This document shows, piece after piece, positions 7,535 to 15,986 of a DNA stretch of 32,451 nucleotides. The DNA is from Verrucomicrobiota bacterium (GTDB lineage: Bacteria; Verrucomicrobiota; Verrucomicrobiia; Verrucomicrobiales; Verrucomicrobiaceae): NCBI GenBank assembly GCA_025360015.1, contig JANYCZ010000073.1:1-32451 (forward strand). Reading direction: 5' to 3'. The notes under the pieces were generated by a model that worked only from the letters and a program-made list of their open reading frames with translations, was not told the origin of the DNA and made no database searches. The translations under genes were made by a program, and so were the position numbers. Within the stretch, counting starts at the first letter, position 1. Each line of letters starts with the position of its first letter.

Positions 7535-8248
7535 GTCTCTTTTACTTCCGCTTTTGCAGACACACCCGCCAAGATCGCCGAGGACTACCGCAAGCAGGCT
7601 GCTGCCGCGCTGACCAAGGTGAACGGCATGCTGGAGAGTGCGGCCACGACGCTCATCGCCAAGCTGGTGACCAGCGGAGACACCGCCGGTGCGGAGCAGC
7701 TCACCGCGCAGCTCAAGTCCAAGCTCGCAGGCGAGCCCGTGCCCACGCCGCAGGCCAGCGCCACACTGCTCTTTGCGCAATATGACCAGGCGCGTGGCAA
7801 GGCCCTGGAGCCCGTGCAGAAGGCCAGCATCTCCCGCATTGAAACCCTGCTCAAAAGCGCCAGCAAGCCCAGTCTCGAAACCGTCACCGAGTTGACCAAG
7901 GTGCGGGCAGAGGTGGAGGCGGGGAAGGCCGCCCCTGCGCCTCCCGACATTCCCATGTCTTGGAATTACTACATCGGAAGGGACAAGTCATATTTGATCG
8001 GGGAACTCCTGCTGAGTGCGGACGGAACTGTTTCTCTCAATTCTCTGAAACCCGATGGGACGCCTTACATGGTGGGCAATCCCAAAAAGCCTGAAGCCAC
8101 TCCCGGGCGATGGGAAAGGACGAAGACCAACGCCTTGAAAATCACTTTGACCCCTCTAGGCAAGGTTGAGGAGTGCGAGATGCTCATCAGTGGCAAAGAT
8201 GCTGTGATGAAACGCGCCGTTGGCGATCGTTTTCTGACCGCCAAGTGA
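7505..8248 (+). CDS. Secreted protein, tandem paralogue 1 of 3
   Basis: A 247-residue protein starting MKYLLAALLLVSFTSAFA, an ideal signal peptide with cleavage near residue 18-19. Residues about 20-140 are helical and Ala/Lys-rich (KIAEDYRKQAAAALTKVN...), with repeated amphipathic segments. The C-terminal 90 residues hold a strand-rich domain with WNYYIGRDKSY, LSADGTVSL and PGRWERTK, like small lipocalin or 'DGT-x-GxW' barrels common in this phylum. I prefer this ATG over upstream in-frame ATGs at 7349 and 7439 because it begins the signal peptide. Two paralogues follow directly. Likely periplasmic; function unknown. Confidence 0.75.
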   Translation: MKYLLAALLLVSFTSAFADTPAKIAEDYRKQAAAALTKVNGMLESAATTLIAKLVTSGDTAGAEQLTAQLKSKLAGEPVPTPQASATLLFAQYDQARGKALEPVQKASISRIETLLKSASKPSLETVTELTKVRAEVEAGKAAPAPPDIPMSWNYYIGRDKSYLIGELLLSADGTVSLNSLKPDGTPYMVGNPKKPEATPGRWERTKTNALKITLTPLGKVEECEMLISGKDAVMKRAVGDRFLTAK

Positions 8249-8347
8249 TGGGAGATCCTCTCGGTTCGCTCTTTTCAGCTTGTCCCACAGGCATCCTCCA
8301 TTTCAAATCACTTTGCAGCCATCCACCGTTCATTCTCCCACGCGCCC

Positions 8348-9061
8348 ATGAAACACCTCCTCGTCGCTCTCCTGCTGGTCTCTTTTACTTCCGCTTTTGC
8401 TGACACACCCGCCAAGATCGCCGAGGACTACCGCAAGGCCGCTGCTGCGGCGCTGGTGAAGGTGAATGAAACATTGGAAAAGGCCACGGTGCCCCTCATC
8501 GCCACCCTCGTGAAAGCCGGCGATACGGCGGGCGCTGAGGAATTGCAGCAGCAGCTCAAGGCCAAGACCGCCGGCGAGCCGGTGGTGAAGCCGCAGGCCA
8601 GCGCAGCCAACATGTTCAAGCTCTATGACGCCGCCCGCGTAAAGGCGTTGGTCCCCGCGCAGCAGGCTGCGGTGGCCCGCATAGATTCGATGCTGGCGGG
8701 CAGCGAGGGCAGGAAGCTGGAAGTGGTGACGGAGCTGGGGAAGGTGAGGGCGGAGATCGAGGCGGGGAAGGCTGCTGCAGTGGCTGTGACCACAGACAGT
8801 TTTCCCATGCATTGGTCGTATCACATGAAGCCAGATAGGCTGGTGGACAATGGCTTCGTCGACATGACGCCGGACGGCACGCTGGTCATGGGCAACGTCA
8901 ATGAATCCACACCAGGCAAATGGTCGGTGACCAGCAAAACGAATGTGCTCGACGTGTTTCTTGACACCAAAAAGGGCAGGGAAAACTGCCTGATGCGGAT
9001 CAATGGCAATGAGGCCGAACTGGTGCGCCCCATCGGCACCCGCTACCTCAAAGCCAGGTGA
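8348..9061 (+). CDS. Secreted protein, tandem paralogue 2 of 3
   Basis: A 237-residue protein starting MKHLLVALLLVSFTSAFA. It shares TPAKIAEDYRK and the signal peptide almost unchanged with paralogue 1. The helical middle has diverged but keeps the GDTAGAEEL and VTELGKVRAEIEAGKAA segments. The C-terminal barrel keeps WSYHMKPDR, TPDGTLVMG and PGKWSVTSKTN, ending VRPIGTRYLKAR. Only 99 bases separate it from paralogue 1, and the long shared leader seen before paralogues 1 and 3 is reduced here to the last bases before the ATG. It may be cotranscribed with paralogue 1. Confidence 0.75.
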   Translation: MKHLLVALLLVSFTSAFADTPAKIAEDYRKAAAAALVKVNETLEKATVPLIATLVKAGDTAGAEELQQQLKAKTAGEPVVKPQASAANMFKLYDAARVKALVPAQQAAVARIDSMLAGSEGRKLEVVTELGKVRAEIEAGKAAAVAVTTDSFPMHWSYHMKPDRLVDNGFVDMTPDGTLVMGNVNESTPGKWSVTSKTNVLDVFLDTKKGRENCLMRINGNEAELVRPIGTRYLKAR

Positions 9062-9271
9062 TCAGCGGGGCTTTGGGTCCCGTCCTGCGCTGGGTGGCTT
9101 TTCACGGGAGGCATTAATGGCGAGGTTGCTTGTGTCGGCAAAATCGTTCACGGCATCAGCGACGCCCAGGAGCCAGGGAGCGGATTTGTCCCCACTCCCC
9201 GTCTGGTTGCTGCGGCCACTGAACGGTACTGGATCATAATCATTCCACGCGTCTTGTGAAAAACCCGCCAT
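9062..9271 (-). CDS. Possible small hypothetical protein
   Basis: A 69-residue frame starting MAGFSQDAWNDYDPVPFSG, with its stop abutting the stop of paralogue 2 on the other strand. Composition (SNQTGSGDKSAPWLLGVADAVNDFADTSNLAIN) is less biased than a typical shadow frame, and the tail is basic. There is no domain, no ribosome binding site and no second copy in the window. It occupies the gap between paralogues 2 and 3, which contains no other candidate. Confidence 0.25.
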   Translation of the reverse strand: MAGFSQDAWNDYDPVPFSGRSNQTGSGDKSAPWLLGVADAVNDFADTSNLAINASREKPPSAGRDPKPR

Positions 9272-9298
9272 GAAAAACCTGCCAGACATGATCGGTGA

Positions 9299-9507
9299 AC
9301 GTGCAGCTCAGCGTCCTGATTGACAATGGACTGGCGTTAGAATGGGCGCTTTGCCATTGAGCGCGTGGCCCTGCAGCAGAGCGGCGTTTTTCATGGGATC
9401 TGTGGAACATCATGAACCCCAATTCACCTTGCGCTCACGCGCCACGGGGTATCTTCCGCCGCACCAACCACGCACTCATGAAATACCTCCTCGCCGCCCT
9501 CCTGCTG
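9299..9507 (+). repeat. Second copy of the duplicated leader
   Basis: It matches 7324-7534, with scattered substitutions in the distal part and near identity from CGTTTTTCATGGGATC (about 9387) into the signal-peptide codons. An ATG at 9412 (MNPNSP...) is conserved in both copies and could encode a short leader or N-terminal extension, but the signal-peptide ATG at 9478 is the better start. Confidence 0.65.
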
Positions 9508-10179
9508 GCCACCTCCGCCCTCGCCGACTCCCCCGACGCCATCCTCAAGGACTACCGCAAGCAGGCCACCCAGGCCGTGGAGCGCCTAAATCAGTCCCTG
9601 GAAAAAACCGCCACGCCGCTGATCACCAAGCTCGTTGCCAGTGGCGACACCGCTGGGGCGGAGTTGCTCACCACCCAGCTCAAAGCCAAACTCGCTGGCG
9701 AACCCGTTGAAGTTCCCCACGCCAGTGCCAAGCAGCTCTTTTCCCTCTACGATGAAGCCCGCGCCAAGGCTCTCGCCCCGTTGCAGAAATCCAGCATCGC
9801 CCGCGTTGACAGCCTCCTCAAAACCGCTGGAGGGGCCAAACTCGAAACCGTCACTGAGTTGGGCAAGGTGCGCGAATTGATCGATGGTGGGATCGTTTCT
9901 TCGACAGTACCAAAAATGCCGATGGTCTGGGACTACTTCACCGGCCCGGATCGAGGCACGAAGCAGGCCGAGATGATTTTTAAGCCCAATGGCACGTTGT
10001 CCATAGTCAATAAGGACAGAACCAATCTTGGCAAGTGGGCCTTGACGACAGATCCCAACGTACTGAAAGTGACGCTCGACGGCACCCCAAATGAAGAGAA
10101 ATGCGTGTTTAGAATCATTGGCAATGAGGGTGAACTAGAACGACCTATCGGGACACGGTATCTTCGTGTGAAACCATGA
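9478..10179 (+). CDS. Secreted protein, tandem paralogue 3 of 3
   Basis: A 233-residue protein starting MKYLLAALLLATSALADS, with the same layout as paralogues 1 and 2: signal peptide, helical Ala/Lys-rich segment with GDTAGAELL, then a barrel with MVWDYFTGPDRG, FKPNGTLSI and LGKWALTTDPN. It ends RPIGTRYLRVKP, closest to paralogue 2 there, while its leader is closest to paralogue 1. This patchwork suggests gene conversion between copies. Its stop directly abuts the stop of the convergent methyltransferase gene, which marks the boundary with the phage-derived block. Confidence 0.75.
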   Translation: MKYLLAALLLATSALADSPDAILKDYRKQATQAVERLNQSLEKTATPLITKLVASGDTAGAELLTTQLKAKLAGEPVEVPHASAKQLFSLYDEARAKALAPLQKSSIARVDSLLKTAGGAKLETVTELGKVRELIDGGIVSSTVPKMPMVWDYFTGPDRGTKQAEMIFKPNGTLSIVNKDRTNLGKWALTTDPNVLKVTLDGTPNEEKCVFRIIGNEGELERPIGTRYLRVKP

Positions 10180-11358
10180 TTATCCAGGTTTCCTGATCCA
10201 CCAGGATTGGCAGGGAAGTTCGTGGATTTCATGGACTGTGAGTCCGTGTTTGTCCGCGAAGTGATCCACCGCCTGCACAATGAGAGGCCATGCCATCTCG
10301 TAGTTGTGGCCTGCAAAGATTGATCCGGGCTTTGCCTTCGGCCACCATTGGTCAAGCGTGGCTTCCATCTCCTGCGCGGTGAGCGCGCAGGCGTCGAGGT
10401 AGATCAAATCGAACTCGACGTTCTCAAATTGAGCCGATTGCGCGGCCTCCGCGAATGTCTGGTGAACGATCAGCACGCGCTCGTCTGCCAGCGCCTCGCA
10501 GGCTGCGCTCTTTTCGCTTTCGGTGTGGGTTTCGTCGTTCCATTGGCCGATGGCATAGAGCCTGCCGATTTGCTTGTGCTGGCGAAGCAGTGGTGCTGAG
10601 AAATCACCCCGCGCCACCCCGAGTTCGGCAACAGTGCCTCCGTGTGGCACTAGAAACCCCAGATCGAGGCGGCAGGCTGCATCCGGCCACTTCGCCATCA
10701 GCGCGGCTTTGCGCCAGCTTTTGTTTGAGTAGTCAGATCCGCAGAAAGCCGAAAGAGCGGTTCTGCGGAGATCAGGCCAGGCATGGTATTGAATGATGCC
10801 GGCACGTTCGCAGGCAGTGATGATCACATGCAGCCCCTGCATGGCCCGCCCATGCTCCAGGATGTCATTCCAGTGGCTGAGGCCTGCCACACCCAGATGC
10901 CACAGGGACCGCGATTCGTTCAGAAATGACTCGTCAAGGGTGCCTGTGCTCATGCGAATGATCGCCTGCAAAGCCCTGGTGCGCATCACATTGATGATGC
11001 AGGAGGGGTTTGTCAGAATCCATTCACGGTCCCTGCTGGGCCCCTGCGGATATTCAATGTCGTGCAGCATCGCCATCCAGGTGCGGACGGCATGCCATGA
11101 GCATTCCCACCGTGATCGTGATTCCGGCTCGGGAATCTCCGGCACAGGTGCAGCAATAAACGCCGCCGCGTCTGTCAGCGGCAGCGCGCCATCGAGGAGG
11201 CGGTAGCAGAGCCATATTCTTGCAAGGCTCGGTGTCCTTTCGGTGATGTGCTGCCATTCATCCGTGTCAAACAGCCACTTCTTGGCGGTCGCCACCTTTG
11301 CGGCGAATGGTGCCGTGGACTTGGCATTGTCGAAATAGTCCCACCCGTCGGTTTTCAT
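10180..11358 (-). CDS. SAM-dependent methyltransferase-like protein with unknown N-terminal domain
   Basis: A 392-residue protein. The C-terminal half is a class I methyltransferase: motif I AELGVARGDFS (244-254), DLIYLDA (317-323) and GSIFAGHNY (345-353), the arrangement of the Methyltransf_24/TylF-like group that modifies sugars and small molecules. The acidic residue usual at the end of strand 2 is replaced in LYAIGQWND, so cofactor binding may be altered. The N-terminal 230 residues (WDYFDNAKSTAPFAAKVATAKKW...) are mostly helical and unrecognised. It overlaps the preceding glycosyltransferase-like gene by four bases (ATGA) and is the last gene of the minus-strand cassette. A role in modifying a glycan with its GT neighbour is inference. 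Confidence 0.75.
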   Translation of the reverse strand: MKTDGWDYFDNAKSTAPFAAKVATAKKWLFDTDEWQHITERTPSLARIWLCYRLLDGALPLTDAAAFIAAPVPEIPEPESRSRWECSWHAVRTWMAMLHDIEYPQGPSRDREWILTNPSCIINVMRTRALQAIIRMSTGTLDESFLNESRSLWHLGVAGLSHWNDILEHGRAMQGLHVIITACERAGIIQYHAWPDLRRTALSAFCGSDYSNKSWRKAALMAKWPDAACRLDLGFLVPHGGTVAELGVARGDFSAPLLRQHKQIGRLYAIGQWNDETHTESEKSAACEALADERVLIVHQTFAEAAQSAQFENVEFDLIYLDACALTAQEMEATLDQWWPKAKPGSIFAGHNYEMAWPLIVQAVDHFADKHGLTVHEIHELPCQSWWIRKPG

Positions 11359-12254
11359 GGCAGTTGGTAGTTCCTTGCCCAGGCCCAGCGCATGGCATCA
11401 TCCTGGTAGGTGATGCTGGGGTATGTCAGGGCTTTGCTCATGTATTGCAGGTGCGTCAGCTTATCATCCTGCCCTGGCTTTTTCGCCTTCACCGGCACGC
11501 CCGCAGCATGCAGCCCGATGACCTCAGCAGGAATGAACGGGTAGCAGCCGCCGCTGATCATGTGCCGGTAAAAGTTAAACACGAATGGCAGCAGTGTCAC
11601 GGGGGTCGCCAGTTTTTGACACGCCATGTTCAGGTAGTACTGATCGCCGAAATCATCCGGCTTGCTGGCGGTGCCGCACATGACCTTCTTCCGCAGCGCG
11701 CGTGCCTCCTGAAACACCGCCTGGTGCTCAGGACGTCGTGTATCGCAGCAGAAAAAGCCGCTGTTCCAGTATTGCGCCCTGTCCATGCCTTCCCGCTTGC
11801 AGTCAGAGAAGGGAAAAGCGTAGGGCGCAAAGACGCCTGGATCATTGACCGCCAGCCATGCCGACCCATCCCATGAGTCCATTGGCAGTGCGCGCAGCAG
11901 CCAGTAGTCGGAATCGAAGAACAAGAACTTCTTTTTGCCCATGATCATGTCGAGGTTCAGCTTGGTCTCAAAGCCCTCGTCATCGCTGCACTCGATCACT
12001 TTGACATCGAGTCCGCTGAATTTCTTCATGCGGCGCACAGCCTCCGCTCCAACAGATTCGTAGGAGGGGCTGATGATGGTGACGGCGGTTGTTCGGCTGC
12101 TGACTAGGCTGGTTCGGCTCATGCGCGGCGGCAGGCGTGGATCGTGGGCTTTGGGAGTGGCGCTTTTTTTGGGTTGTTGCATTGCGGGTTTCACAGGCAG
12201 GTTGGGCTTGGGTGTTTCATCAAAAATAGGTGTAGAGATTATCGCCTCCATCAT
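11355..12254 (-). CDS. GT-A-fold glycosyltransferase-like protein
   Basis: About 299 residues. After a proline-rich lead (residues 1-55), TTAVTIISPSYESVGAEAVRRM starts a nucleotide-sugar transferase fold. KKFLFFDSDYWLLR holds the DxD motif (D114, D116). Later parts (WNSGFFCCDT, DDFGDQYYLNMACQK) resemble the acceptor side of GT8-like enzymes. The sugar is unknown. The start is uncertain: ATG at 12254 follows GGCGGAG but overlaps the 88-residue gene; ATG at 12182 (MQQPKKSATP) is cleaner, and 12278 gives the longest frame. It couples to the methyltransferase by an ATGA overlap. A glycosyltransferase inside a phage structural cassette could modify the host surface or the particle. Confidence 0.7.
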   Translation of the reverse strand: MMEAIISTPIFDETPKPNLPVKPAMQQPKKSATPKAHDPRLPPRMSRTSLVSSRTTAVTIISPSYESVGAEAVRRMKKFSGLDVKVIECSDDEGFETKLNLDMIMGKKKFLFFDSDYWLLRALPMDSWDGSAWLAVNDPGVFAPYAFPFSDCKREGMDRAQYWNSGFFCCDTRRPEHQAVFQEARALRKKVMCGTASKPDDFGDQYYLNMACQKLATPVTLLPFVFNFYRHMISGGCYPFIPAEVIGLHAAGVPVKAKKPGQDDKLTHLQYMSKALTYPSITYQDDAMRWAWARNYQLP

Positions 12255-12486
12255 CTCCGCCGAAGCCACCACCACCACCCGAGCTCCCGCCTCCGCCGCT
12301 CTTGCCTGCGGCGGCAGTGACCGTGCTCTGGGTGGTGGTGACGCTGGGGCGGCTGTTTCCCGCGCGGATCGTCAGATTGTTCTGCGTGATCCCGGCCGTC
12401 ACGCTGATGCCGGGTATCGAGTTGATCCACTGCCGGGCCAGCCACGGGCTGCCGACTTGAATGCTGCCGATGGAGGTCTGGATCAT
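12220..12486 (-). CDS. Small phage-like protein with Gly-rich tail
   Basis: An 88-residue protein, MIQTSIGSIQVGSPWLARQWINSIPGISVTAGITQNNL..., ending in a Gly/Ser run (GKSGGGGSSGGGGGFGGDDGG) and DNLYTYF. The start overlaps the stop of the 264-residue gene by four bases (ATGA), which supports the call. The end overlaps the start of the glycosyltransferase-like gene, though alternative starts remove this. No family recognised. The last residues (NLYTYF) echo the SLYTYV that ends each IPT/TIG repeat two genes upstream, which may be chance. Confidence 0.6.
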   Translation of the reverse strand: MIQTSIGSIQVGSPWLARQWINSIPGISVTAGITQNNLTIRAGNSRPSVTTTQSTVTAAAGKSGGGGSSGGGGGFGGDDGGDNLYTYF

Positions 12487-13277
12487 GAGGAGTGCTCCCG
12501 GTCGTCAATGGGTGGGTAGGCTTCCACCAGTTCGCGAAACCAGAAGCCGTTGATGTTTTGCGTGGTGTCTTCCAGCGGATAGACTTCCCAGTCCGTCATG
12601 GGCGTGGCCGGATATTCCTGCGCGACGATGTCCCCGCCGATCTCGACTTCCGGTGTGCCTGCGCCAAAGATCACCTTGCCGCTGCTCTGGAAGCGTGGGA
12701 AACGGCAGCCGGGATGCAGGCATTCAGGGATGCTGCCTTCGCTCCCGTCAAAGCTCCAGGAGACGGAGTCCGTGATGGGGGTGGGGGACTTGTGCGTGCT
12801 GCGCGGCCAGGGGCGCTCGGAGAGAAAGCGGCTCGTCTTAAACCACGTGGGATACATCGCCCCATCGCGTGTCTTGCGGCGCGTATGGATCACGCTGCCA
12901 TCTGAATGCTGGGATGACAGCGGCAGATTGCCCTGCTCAAACCAGAGCTTCAGCAGCACCGTGGGCCAGAACTGCATGCGCTTCACCCAGGACACCTGGA
13001 AGGGGGTGTTGCGCTCCAGATCGGTGCGCGTTTTGCCAAAGACGAAGGTGCGCTTCTGGTAGTCTGCCTTCATGGCGTTCACCAGCGTGTAGCCCTGCAG
13101 GCTTTCGGGGATGGCCTCCGCTTTTTTGATCCACTGCGGGCAGTCGCTCCAGCGCACCACGGTGTTGAGGAAGTCCGGGATCGGGTCGCTCACGCCTTCC
13201 TTGGCGACGATGGAGAAGGCGCGCTCGGCGGCGTTGGGCGTGTCCACCCAGTCGAAGTTGGTGTTGATGGAGGGCAT
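12483..13277 (-). CDS. Unknown protein of the phage-like cassette
   Basis: A 264-residue protein, MPSINTNFDWVDTPNAAERAFSIVAKEG..., rich in Trp, Pro and aromatic residues, without signal peptide or membrane segment. The composition suits a structural beta protein; I recognise no domain. It starts six bases after the IPT/TIG gene stop and overlaps the 88-residue gene by four bases, so it belongs to the same transcript. Codons end mostly in C, as in the IPT/TIG gene. A tail or particle-surface component is a guess from context only. Confidence 0.7.
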   Translation of the reverse strand: MPSINTNFDWVDTPNAAERAFSIVAKEGVSDPIPDFLNTVVRWSDCPQWIKKAEAIPESLQGYTLVNAMKADYQKRTFVFGKTRTDLERNTPFQVSWVKRMQFWPTVLLKLWFEQGNLPLSSQHSDGSVIHTRRKTRDGAMYPTWFKTSRFLSERPWPRSTHKSPTPITDSVSWSFDGSEGSIPECLHPGCRFPRFQSSGKVIFGAGTPEVEIGGDIVAQEYPATPMTDWEVYPLEDTTQNINGFWFRELVEAYPPIDDREHSS

Positions 13278-13283
13278 GGCTGT

Positions 13284-15734
13284 TTATGCGCCGCGTGGTT
13301 GGGAGCCGATGCCGAGGATGTCGGCCAGGCGGAAGTGGTACTGCATGCCGTTGCTGCTGGTGTAGGCACGCCAGGTGACGGTCCTGACAAACTGCCGTGG
13401 CGTCGCGCCTGCGGCCTCATCAGACATCGCCCCCGCGGTGTAGGAGAGGTTCGAGTCCACATTCCAGCTGGCAGGGAAAAAGTTTCTCACCGACTGCATC
13501 ACCCCTGGGAGGGTGATGCTGCCTGAGGAGGAGACACCATTGACGCCTGTCACCGTCGTCTGCGCGGAGGTCTGGAAGATGTTGCGGTAGGGCTCGCTCT
13601 TCTCATCCACCAGGGCGTCGGTGTAGGAGCCGGTCCACTGCGGCACGAAGCCGTCGCCGCGCCCGCCCTTGAGATAAATGTAGGTGTCCTCAGGCTCCGC
13701 CTGCACATAGAGATAGAGGCTGTTTGCCGCACTGGTGCCGGCCGCTGCTGTGACCAGCACGCTCGCCGTGCCCGCAAAGCCCGCTGGCGTGGTGCAGGAG
13801 ATCGTCGTCTCATTCACCACCGTAAAGCTGGGCACCGCCATGCCGCCGAACGTCACACTCATAGCCCCGGTGAAGTAGGTGCCGGTGATCGTGATGCGCG
13901 TGCCACCTGCGGACACCCCGATGGGCGGGGACACGCTGGCCACGGTGGGCAGCGCCAGCACATAGGTGAAGAGGCTGTTGTCAGCATTGTGGCCGCTGGG
14001 CGTCGTCACCACCACGCTGGTGGGCGTGCCCGCTGTGCCCATGGGGGTGATGCAGGTGAGGGTGCTGTCATTGATCACCACGACGTGGGTCGCCGCCACA
14101 CCGCCGATGGTCACTCCGGAGGTCCCGGTCAAGTAGGTGCCGGTGAGCGTGACACTCGTGCCGCCTGCTGACGTGCCACTTGCTGGCAAGAGGCTCGCCA
14201 CGGTGGGTGCTTTCAGCGCATACGCGAAGAGGCTGTTGTCAGCGTTGGAGCCGCTGGGCGTGGTCACCAGCACGCTGGCCGTGCCCACACTGCCCGCCGG
14301 GGTGATGCAGGTGAGGCTGGTATCGCTCACCACGGTGACGTTTGTCACCGGCACGCCACCGATCGTCACGCTGCCTGCCCCGGTGAAGGAGGTGCCGGAG
14401 ATCGTGACACTGTTGCCACCCAGCGTCGATCCGGTGGAGGGCGAGATGCCGCCCACCGTCGGAGGCGGCGGCACGTAACCGAAGAGGCTGTTGGCCGCAT
14501 TGGCGCCGCCAGGGGTCGTCACCACCACACTGGCCGTGCCCACCGTGCCCGCCGGGGTGACGCAGGTGAGGCTGGTGCTGCTGATCACGGCCACGCTGGT
14601 GGCTGCCATGCTGCGAATGGTCACACCTGTGGCCCCGGTGAAGTTTGTACCGGTGATCGTGACACTCGTGCCGCCTGCGGACGAGCCGCTGGCTGGAGAC
14701 AGGCTGGTCACCGCAGGCACCGCCAGGTAGGTGTAGAGGCTGTTCGCCGCATTCGATCCGTCTGCATTCGTCACCACCACGCTCGCGCTGCCCGCACTGT
14801 GTGCCGGAGCGGTGGTGGTGATGCTGGTGTCGCTCACCACGGTGAAGCCAGTGACCGCCGTCCCGCCGAAGGTCACACCGGTGGTCCCGGTGAAATTGAC
14901 CCCGGTGATCGTCACAATGGTGCCAGCGCTAAGCGGCCCGCTGGGTGGAGAGATGCTGGTGACCGTGGGCGCCACCACGTAGGTGTACAGGCTGTTGGCC
15001 GCATTCGTGCCACCCGCTGTGGTGACCAGCACGCTGGCCGTACCTGCGCTGCCGGAGGGCAGGGTGCACGTGATGCTGCTGCTGCTGACCACGGTGATGC
15101 CAGTGGCCGGCGCACCGCCGATGGTCACGCTGGGGGCTCCAGTGAAGTTCGTCCCGGTGATCGTCACACTGCCGCCACCGCTATGCGCGCCGATGGAAGG
15201 CGAGATCCCGCTGACCGTGGGCGTCGCCACATAGGTGTAGAGGCTGTTGACCGCATTGGTTCCACCGGGCGTGGTGACCACCACGCTGGCGCTCCCCGCA
15301 ATGTGTGCCGGAGCGGTGGTGGTGATGCTGGTGTCGCTCACCACGGTGAAGCCAGTGACCGCCGTGCCGCCGAGGGTCACCCCGGTCGCCCCGGTGAAAT
15401 GGGTCCCGGTGATCGTCACACTGGTGCCACCGCTAAGCGGCCCGCTAGAAGGCGAGATGCCGCTGACGGTGGGCGCTGCCACGTAGGTGTAGAGGCTGTT
15501 GGCCGCATTGGTGCCAGTGGCGTTCGTGACCAGCACGCTGGCCGTTCCGGCGCCGTGTGCCGGAGCGGTGCAGGTGATGCTGGTGTCGCTCACCACGGTG
15601 AAGCCAGTGGCCGCCGTGCCGCCGAGGGTCACTCCGGTGGTCCCGGTGAAGTTGCTCCCGGTGATCGTCACATTGGTGCCGGACAGGGTCGAGCCGCTGG
15701 CCGGGGAGATGCTGGTTACTGTAGGTGCGGGCAT
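13284..15734 (-). CDS. IPT/TIG repeat protein (eight repeats)
   Basis: An 816-residue protein made of eight IPT/TIG immunoglobulin-like repeats of about 84 residues (residues 1-673), each following P-x-V-x-x-I-x-P-x-x-G...G-G-T-x-V-T-I-T-G-x-x-F-T-G and ending N-S-L-Y-x-Y. A distinct C-terminal region of about 140 residues follows (EDTYIYLKGGRGDGFVPQWTGSY...), related in tone to the next gene. The repeats are also close at DNA level, so recombination within the gene is likely. There is no signal peptide, and the first repeat starts at residue 3, so export would need the phage particle or another route. Ig-like repeats of this kind occur in adhesins and phage tail or fibre proteins. It heads the 15734-10180 sub-operon; 250 bases of apparently noncoding DNA lie upstream. 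Confidence 0.8.
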   Translation of the reverse strand: MPAPTVTSISPASGSTLSGTNVTITGSNFTGTTGVTLGGTAATGFTVVSDTSITCTAPAHGAGTASVLVTNATGTNAANSLYTYVAAPTVSGISPSSGPLSGGTSVTITGTHFTGATGVTLGGTAVTGFTVVSDTSITTTAPAHIAGSASVVVTTPGGTNAVNSLYTYVATPTVSGISPSIGAHSGGGSVTITGTNFTGAPSVTIGGAPATGITVVSSSSITCTLPSGSAGTASVLVTTAGGTNAANSLYTYVVAPTVTSISPPSGPLSAGTIVTITGVNFTGTTGVTFGGTAVTGFTVVSDTSITTTAPAHSAGSASVVVTNADGSNAANSLYTYLAVPAVTSLSPASGSSAGGTSVTITGTNFTGATGVTIRSMAATSVAVISSTSLTCVTPAGTVGTASVVVTTPGGANAANSLFGYVPPPPTVGGISPSTGSTLGGNSVTISGTSFTGAGSVTIGGVPVTNVTVVSDTSLTCITPAGSVGTASVLVTTPSGSNADNSLFAYALKAPTVASLLPASGTSAGGTSVTLTGTYLTGTSGVTIGGVAATHVVVINDSTLTCITPMGTAGTPTSVVVTTPSGHNADNSLFTYVLALPTVASVSPPIGVSAGGTRITITGTYFTGAMSVTFGGMAVPSFTVVNETTISCTTPAGFAGTASVLVTAAAGTSAANSLYLYVQAEPEDTYIYLKGGRGDGFVPQWTGSYTDALVDEKSEPYRNIFQTSAQTTVTGVNGVSSSGSITLPGVMQSVRNFFPASWNVDSNLSYTAGAMSDEAAGATPRQFVRTVTWRAYTSSNGMQYHFRLADILGIGSQPRGA

Positions 15735-15986
15735 GGCGGGGGGAATGGGTGGTATTTGATCGTTTTAACTGGTATTTTAAGAAATCATGCAGCGTCGGGC
15801 GTCAGCGTGGCTGCCCCCGCATGCGTGGCACGCAGCCGGGGCTGTTCCGTGCTTCGCCGCCGGTGGCAGCACTTCCCCCCGGCAGCACGGCCGCCGCGCT
15901 CCGCTGCTGCCCTGGGAGCAGGTGTGGATCGCTGTAAGGTGAAATGGCATGATATGGTATTGGGTCCGAATTTGAATAGTCAAGCG

